DNA from: a bacterium UBA4637 | Lineage (GTDB): Bacteria > Bacteroidota > Bacteroidia > Bacteroidales > Bacteroidaceae | DNA: 7,226 nucleotides | Assembly (NCBI GenBank): GCA_002405875.1 | Contig: DHMR01000095.1 | Coordinates: 29,573-36,798 of the forward strand | Reading direction: 5' to 3' | Shown: positions 1 through 4,451 of the stretch, piece after piece | How positions within the stretch are numbered: the stretch's first letter is position 1 | How the letters are laid out: each line of letters opens with the position of its first letter | Translations under genes and position numbers: made by a program | The notes under the pieces: generated by a model | What the model was told of the DNA's origin: nothing | Databases searched by the model: none | What the model saw: only the letters and a program-made list of their open reading frames with translations

Positions 1-1
1 A

Positions 2-15
2 TTGATGTAAATCAA
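2..15. promoter_or_regulatory. FNR/CRP-family-like inverted repeat
   Basis: The segment reads TTGAT, four bases, ATCAA, which is an exact match to the textbook FNR box (TTGAT-N4-ATCAA). CRP/FNR-family regulators are common in Bacteroidota, but their sites vary and none is encoded here, so the regulator is unknown. The site lies beyond the susF terminator in the sus direction of transcription, so it more likely serves the gene to the left, outside the window, than the sus genes. A ten-base match found by eye can arise by chance. Confidence 0.35.
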
Positions 16-27
16 GCAAAAGGGTTG

Positions 28-41
28 TGCAAACGTTTGCA
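28..41. promoter_or_regulatory. LacI/GalR-family operator-like palindrome
   Basis: TGCAAACGTTTGCA is a perfect 14-bp palindrome with the central CG typical of LacI/GalR-family operators. It satisfies the CRE-type consensus TGNAANCGNTNNCA at every fixed position and contains the GCAAACGTTTGC core also seen in PurR-type sites. LacI-family regulators often control sugar-use genes, which fits the setting. Its place after the susF terminator points to control of the next gene to the left. On the minus strand the palindrome contains a TTTG, which could double as a Bacteroidota -33 element, but no good -7 partner is visible inside the window. The regulator gene is not here. Confidence 0.55.
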
Positions 42-60
42 TATAGTGCGATAAAAGAAA

Positions 61-103
61 GGAAAAATAAAAAATAGGTGGTTCCCATTTGAGAACCACC
101 TAT
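61..103 (-). terminator. Rho-independent terminator of the sus operon
   Basis: On the minus strand an 11-bp perfect stem (103-93 with 84-74, ATAGGTGGTTC and its complement) closes an 8-base loop and is followed at once by TTTTTATTTTTT. The stem starts 28 bases after the susF stop codon. In the plus direction the hairpin is not followed by a T run, so it should stop only leftward transcription. It marks the end of the susCDEF transcript. Confidence 0.93.
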
Positions 104-131
104 CTTAGTTATATTCTATAGTTATGATAAA

Positions 132-1607
132 TTATTCAGCAATGAAAGCATATTCGAGAGTGATATCATTGAAGAATATCTTATACTTGCCAGCAGGAAC
201 AGGAATGTTCTTGCTACCACCGCTACTGATGAGCTTCCCCGTGTTGGTATATTCTTGATCTTCATCCAAATAACCCCAGTTGGCTGCATTGTTCCATTCG
301 TGGTTGGCGCGAATCTTAAGGCCACCAGCAGGGATCTCTTTCTCGATGTACCAGTTGTGTGGAGTAACCTGTTCCATATCTACATCATTATCCCAGTCAT
401 TACCGATACCGATGAGACCGACCTTTTCATACTCTGTAGGAGCTTGGTTATCGAGCTTAGTCCACTTGTAGGTCATGGTAGAGAAATCTGCTGTAAAGGT
501 GTAGAACTTGCCTGGCTCAGGGCATTTGATAGATCCACTGCCACCAATCTTACCAGAAACAGAGTTGTCGTCATTAATTGCGGTTCCGTATGCGCTGTTC
601 CATGTGCCAAAGTCGCTGCCCAACCAAATCTTCAAGTTCGCATCTTCGTTCCACTGTGTCGTGTAACTCTGTACCATAGCACTCTCGGCGTACATAAGAC
701 AACTCTTGTTTGTTGGAGACCAACCTTGCAGTTTGCCAACGAGGTAATACTCAGGGGCAATTTGTTTGATGGTGTAGGTGTAGTCCATCATGTTGATGGT
801 CATCTGGTAGATACCAGCTTTGGCAATCTTGCCAGCGTTAGCCTTTTCACCAGTAGAAGTTGTTGTCAGAAGAGTACCGCTCATTGCGTCATCGCCATCA
901 GTTTCTACACCCACAACACCCTTAGGATTGTTTTCCACAGCCCAGATGTTGCCTGCATCGACATTCCCTTGTGGAATGATCTTCCAATACTGGTTGTCGG
1001 CAGTTGTAGTGAACATGATTGTGAAGACAGGATCCTCATAAACATCTGCATCAGAATGAGTGAACTTAAAGTTGTTGTCCAAAGCCCAGTTTGTCATGTT
1101 ACCAACGATGTAATAGTTGGAGTCGATGAATGGAGCCTTTGGAGTCAATACGAGATTAACTTTGCCGGCATCGATGAGAACAGCCTGACCGTCCTTGATG
1201 GCGTTGACATAAATCTGAGCATCGAAAGTACGAGCAGTAGGGCGCTTGCCGTATGCGGTTTCTACTACGGATGCCAAGTCGGTGACGGCACTCTTGCCAT
1301 CGAGGCTTGTGCTGACAGTCGTCTTAGTGGCATTCTCCACACCTTGAGGTGTCAACTCCATGCGAGCATTTTCCAATGTGAAACCCGTTGGGAGGGCTGA
1401 CTCACCTAAGGAGTAAGCAGCGACACTATCTGTTGTTACTTGGGCTAAGTCGATGGCTTGCGCAGCAGTAGCAGTAAAGCCAGGGATGGTGATGGCATCT
1501 TCCTGTGGGTTGGTCTGAGGATTAGCCAAGTTGGTGTAATCGTCACTGCAGGACCCCATGAAGAGGCCTGCAAGTGCGATAGATACATATAATGATAATT
1601 TTTTCAT
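132..1607 (-). CDS. susF: SusF-like outer-membrane starch-binding lipoprotein
   Basis: Predicted surface lipoprotein of 491 residues that binds alpha-glucans without enzymatic activity. Residues 1-19 form a lipoprotein signal peptide ending LFMGS before Cys20. The following SDD is the acidic surface-export signal of Bacteroidota lipoproteins. An N-terminal beta-sandwich-like domain (about 37-157) ends in a short Pro-containing linker. Three related binding modules follow, at about 164-282 (starting YYIVGNMTNW), 287-384 (YYLVGKLQGW) and 395-491 (VGLIGIGNDW). Each combines an opening V/I-G-x(3-4)-W motif, a central Trp or Tyr, and a closing G-x-Y/F beta strand. The third carries a K-x-R-A-N...W...NWG pattern seen in SusE/SusF-type modules. 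One N-domain plus three modules, and the length, match SusF (about 485 residues in Bacteroides thetaiotaomicron, from memory). It is the last gene of the operon, 24 bp after susE, with no Shine-Dalgarno-like motif. The start gives a clean signal peptide. The exact ligand is inferred. Confidence 0.82.
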   Translation of the reverse strand: MKKLSLYVSIALAGLFMGSCSDDYTNLANPQTNPQEDAITIPGFTATAAQAIDLAQVTTDSVAAYSLGESALPTGFTLENARMELTPQGVENATKTTVSTSLDGKSAVTDLASVVETAYGKRPTARTFDAQIYVNAIKDGQAVLIDAGKVNLVLTPKAPFIDSNYYIVGNMTNWALDNNFKFTHSDADVYEDPVFTIMFTTTADNQYWKIIPQGNVDAGNIWAVENNPKGVVGVETDGDDAMSGTLLTTTSTGEKANAGKIAKAGIYQMTINMMDYTYTIKQIAPEYYLVGKLQGWSPTNKSCLMYAESAMVQSYTTQWNEDANLKIWLGSDFGTWNSAYGTAINDDNSVSGKIGGSGSIKCPEPGKFYTFTADFSTMTYKWTKLDNQAPTEYEKVGLIGIGNDWDNDVDMEQVTPHNWYIEKEIPAGGLKIRANHEWNNAANWGYLDEDQEYTNTGKLISSGGSKNIPVPAGKYKIFFNDITLEYAFIAE

Positions 1608-1614
1608 TGTTTTT

Positions 1615-1627
1615 CGATTTTAAATCG
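1615..1627. repeat. Palindrome in the susE-susF gap
   Basis: CGATTT and AAATCG flank a single base, giving a perfect 13-bp inverted repeat in the 24-bp gap. It ends 7 bases upstream of the susF ATG, where a ribosome-binding site would lie. As RNA it could form only a weak 4-bp hairpin with a 5-base loop, so it is not a terminator. It may be chance in AT-rich sequence. Confidence 0.4.
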
Positions 1628-1631
1628 TTAT

Positions 1632-2795
1632 TTACTTGATTTCACCTGTGCCTTTGGCGAAGTTGAGGTGCAATTGTTGACCAGCTTTACCTGCTACACG
1701 TGGCGTTTGGTCACCACCTGTGCTTCTGTACGCAATTTTGCCATCGTAAATGATAAATTCGGATTTCCACCAATCGTAGCCTGGAATCTTTACGTAGGCA
1801 CGTACACCTGGGTCATCAGATGTCTTACCGCCTGCCACTCCTGCAAGGAATGTTGGTGAAACAAACTCGCCGTCTTGGGTGGTAGGAACCGTGAATAAAC
1901 CTGCAGGATTCAATTCATCCCAAACTCCATTCAGTACACCACCTGTAAGCCAAACCTCAGGCTTGTTGAATTGAACATCGTAAACAATATCACGACCTGA
2001 TACTGAAGTTGTGGCAATCATAAGGTACCAACCTGGATTCTTAGATGCAATGTTGCCACCATTGTCTATCATGTCAGCGGCGCAGTCTCCAGAGATGTTG
2101 ATGCCTGAGTAGCCAAGTTCCTGGTTGTTCCAAGCTTTGTCGGTGTTGATCTTGATGCCTTCACCATCAATATAGACTAAACGCCAGAATACGTTTTCTG
2201 CACCATTTACTTTAACCATGTCTAGGCATTTGCCCCAATCCCAACTACAGAATTTGCCAATGACATAAACGTTGTCTGGTGTAGTTACTGGTGGCAAAGA
2301 GAACAAGAGATGAATCTTGTTGAGAGAGACTATGTTTGAAAGAATCTCTGTGCCTTCAACAGCTGCACCCGTGCTGGTGACCACGTTTGCTTTCAATCGG
2401 AAGTAGGCTTTTACATCCATTGGAAAATCAGCCTCTGTCTTTCCTTTCTCTACGTAGATGTTGGTCAATGTACTAGCTAAAGTGGCTGCGTCAATTTCGA
2501 CTTTTGCCGATGTGCTGGTTTCGTCCAATTCTACGGCATCAGACATGTCTTGCTTGGTAGCAACTTGAACTGTGTATTGAGTGCTTGCAGGAAAACCATA
2601 ATTCGGTTGGGAGCAGGTCAATATGATTTTGGATGAATTTGCCAAGTCTATAGGAGTATTCTCCAAAGCTGGTGTGTTCAGTTTGAACTCTGTGGCTGAC
2701 GTGAGAGTCGGATTAGAGTCGTTGTCGTCGCTACATGCTGTCATGAGAGCCAAGCTCATGACAACGAGTAGTGCTGATTTGATTATATTTTTCAT
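1632..2795 (-). CDS. susE: SusE-like outer-membrane starch-binding lipoprotein
   Basis: Predicted surface lipoprotein of 387 residues, the length I recall for Bacteroides thetaiotaomicron SusE. The signal peptide (1-20) ends ALMTA before Cys21 and is followed by SDDND, a strong surface-export signal. An Ig-like SusE N-terminal domain covers about 34-160. Two glycan-binding modules follow. The first (about 175-276) opens with NVYVIGKFCSWDWG and includes K215, N217, W222 and Y229. The second (about 279-387) opens with EVWLTGG, includes W292, R332, the pair W342-W343 and Y356-R357, and has the family-like stretches FTVPTTQDGEFVSP and GGDQ. Aromatic platforms plus Lys/Arg/Asn are how this family grips starch helices, but I assign individual residues only as candidates. 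C183 and C190 flank W185/W187. It lies 27 bp after susD and 24 bp before susF. The start is supported by AAAGGA 7 bases upstream. Confidence 0.85.
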   Translation of the reverse strand: MKNIIKSALLVVMSLALMTACSDDNDSNPTLTSATEFKLNTPALENTPIDLANSSKIILTCSQPNYGFPASTQYTVQVATKQDMSDAVELDETSTSAKVEIDAATLASTLTNIYVEKGKTEADFPMDVKAYFRLKANVVTSTGAAVEGTEILSNIVSLNKIHLLFSLPPVTTPDNVYVIGKFCSWDWGKCLDMVKVNGAENVFWRLVYIDGEGIKINTDKAWNNQELGYSGINISGDCAADMIDNGGNIASKNPGWYLMIATTSVSGRDIVYDVQFNKPEVWLTGGVLNGVWDELNPAGLFTVPTTQDGEFVSPTFLAGVAGGKTSDDPGVRAYVKIPGYDWWKSEFIIYDGKIAYRSTGGDQTPRVAGKAGQQLHLNFAKGTGEIK

Positions 2796-2802
2796 AATGA
2801 AT

Positions 2803-2808
2803 TCCTTT
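2803..2808 (-). promoter_or_regulatory. Shine-Dalgarno-like site of susE
   Basis: AAAGGA lies 7 bases before the susE ATG and supports that start. Bacteroidota genes often lack such a motif, so its presence is worth noting. susD has the same hexamer, while susF has none. Confidence 0.55.
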
Positions 2809-2822
2809 TTAATGTATGAAAA

Positions 2823-4433
2823 TTAATATCCAGGATTCTGATGCAAGTTCTTGTTGGAAGTCAACTCGTTGGTAGGGATGGCAAAGATGTTGAGGTCTTT
2901 AGAGAAGTTACGGCCTTCCTTAGTGCCACCCTTCCATTGCCAATTATAGTTGACGTTACCACCAAATCTGTTGAAGCGAATCAAATCCATACGGCGGCGT
3001 CCTTCGAAATAGAACTCTCGGCTCCACTCGTCACAGATGTCGTTGAGTGAATAGCTGCCTTCACGTGTTGAGGCGTTGGCACGCTCACGAATCTTGTTGA
3101 TGGCTTCCGTTCCTTCTGCGGTTGTCTGGTTGCCATTCAAACGAGCGTCAGCTTCTGCAAAGTTGAGATAGGCCTCTGCGGCACGCATCAAGAAGAAGTC
3201 TGCATCGCAGAATGAACCATCATGACCTTTGCTTCCGTCAGTTTTGAAGTTGTTGAACTTAGCTATGGCATATCCGCTCTTGAATGTAGCAACATCTTCA
3301 TTGTCCAATGTACGGCCAATGCCATTGAAGAGAGCACGGTCATCGCCTGCCGCTTCTGCTGTTTGGTAACTCTCTAAGTGTGGAATGTCTCCTTGTGGGA
3401 AGAACTTCTTGATCAAGTCAGGGCGTGCACGGTTACCACCCCATTTCTGGTCGGTACCATTTGTAGCAACTGCATCGTTTGGATCTCCATGCATATTTTC
3501 GTCGTATGTACTAGCCATCAAGAATAGAGATGTACCCCAACTTGTGGTTTTCAAGCCATCTTGTAGAAGAGGGAATATACCTTCGTATGCAGCGTCTGTC
3601 TCGCCATTGTCGCCCATGAAAAGCATCTGGTATGCACTCCAACCATTCTTGCCTTCCATGTTCAACTTATAAGATGAGTCCATCACTTTCTTGGCATATT
3701 CCTTTGCCTTTGCCCATTGCGCAGTACCTGTATAAACTTCAGCATTGAGGTAGAGGCGGGAAAGAAGCAGCCAGCATGCAGCTTTGTCAACACGACCATA
3801 ACCGCTATCTGTTGATTTCTTTGCTTTAGCTTCAGAAAGGTTTGGCTCTATTTCTAGGAGTTCTTTTTCCAACCATTCATAAGCCTGTGCTCTAGAATAC
3901 TGTACTGGTTTGGTCATTGGCTCGAGGGTGAACGGAATGTTGCCCCAGCAGTCCATTAAAGTGAAGTATTCAAAAGCACGCAAGAATCTAATCTCTGCTG
4001 CCATTGTGGCATCTTGGTTGCCTGCTTCAGCCAAGTATTGATTGCAATAAGCGATGCCAGTTGTGATACGGGCATAGAAACCATTCAACATAGGATGTGA
4101 AGCATTGTAACTGTTGTAGCAGAAACTGGCGATACCTTCATCACCCCATCCACAAATAGCTTCATCAGTTGTCAATTCGTTTGCATTGAACAACTGGCGT
4201 ACAAAACCTGTAGTACCGCCATCAAGTCCATCGATGTCGCAGTCGCCATTTCCACCACTGTTTCCTGCTAAGGCAAAGTTGGCATAGCATTTATTGAATA
4301 GACCATTGATGTCTAAATTTGTTTGTAGGTTTGGATTGATTGGAGTTACATCCAAATCCCCCACACATGATGTTGCTCCTAAAGAAAGTAGCATGGTTGC
4401 TACAGGAACAATTCTTTTGATATATTTATTCAT
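2823..4433 (-). CDS. susD: SusD/RagB-family outer-membrane glycan-binding lipoprotein
   Basis: Surface lipoprotein of 536 residues that forms the lid of the SusC barrel and delivers oligosaccharides to it. The signal peptide runs to about residue 22, with lipidated Cys23 after LGATS. The SusD N-terminal region shows DIDGLDGGTTGF (66-77) and NELTTDEAICGWGDEG (85-100), a stretch I associate with starch-type SusD proteins. W96 is a candidate glycan-contacting aromatic. TPR-like helices follow, including EIRFLRAFEYFTLMDCWGNI (147-166). The C-terminal SusD/RagB domain has MRAAEAYLNFAEAD (416-429), EFYFEGRRRMDLIRF (473-487) and the usual ending IPTNEL...NPGY. The start lies 18 bp after the susC stop, with AAAGGA 8 bases upstream. 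Family membership is firm. The ligand (starch or maltooligosaccharides) is inferred from the susE/susF neighbours. Eight cysteines besides the lipidated one are visible. Confidence 0.95.
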   Translation of the reverse strand: MNKYIKRIVPVATMLLSLGATSCVGDLDVTPINPNLQTNLDINGLFNKCYANFALAGNSGGNGDCDIDGLDGGTTGFVRQLFNANELTTDEAICGWGDEGIASFCYNSYNASHPMLNGFYARITTGIAYCNQYLAEAGNQDATMAAEIRFLRAFEYFTLMDCWGNIPFTLEPMTKPVQYSRAQAYEWLEKELLEIEPNLSEAKAKKSTDSGYGRVDKAACWLLLSRLYLNAEVYTGTAQWAKAKEYAKKVMDSSYKLNMEGKNGWSAYQMLFMGDNGETDAAYEGIFPLLQDGLKTTSWGTSLFLMASTYDENMHGDPNDAVATNGTDQKWGGNRARPDLIKKFFPQGDIPHLESYQTAEAAGDDRALFNGIGRTLDNEDVATFKSGYAIAKFNNFKTDGSKGHDGSFCDADFFLMRAAEAYLNFAEADARLNGNQTTAEGTEAINKIRERANASTREGSYSLNDICDEWSREFYFEGRRRMDLIRFNRFGGNVNYNWQWKGGTKEGRNFSKDLNIFAIPTNELTSNKNLHQNPGY

Positions 4434-4441
4434 AATGTGAA

Positions 4442-4447
4442 TCCTTT
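4442..4447 (-). promoter_or_regulatory. Shine-Dalgarno-like site of susD
   Basis: AAAGGA lies 8 bases before the susD ATG, in the 18-bp gap after susC. The susC stop is a tandem in-frame TAA TAA, so the site starts immediately after termination, consistent with coupled expression of transporter and lid. Confidence 0.55.
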
Positions 4448-4451
4448 CTTA

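Noticed and set aside
74..103. Hairpin as a bidirectional terminator or a recombination site
   Set aside because: Only the minus-strand direction has a following T tract. No second copy of the repeat, integrase gene or direct-repeat pair is in the window.
255..1400. Plus-strand 381-codon open frame as a real gene
   Set aside because: It lies wholly inside susF in exact antisense codon register, begins at TTG, has no ribosome-binding context or recognisable domain, and has the Cys/Val-rich make-up of a shadow frame. Codon avoidance in susF explains it.
4434..4451. Internal promoter or attenuator between susC and susD
   Set aside because: The gap is 18 bp with no hairpin and no TTTG/TAnnTTTG pair; it holds only the tandem stop and a ribosome-binding-like motif.
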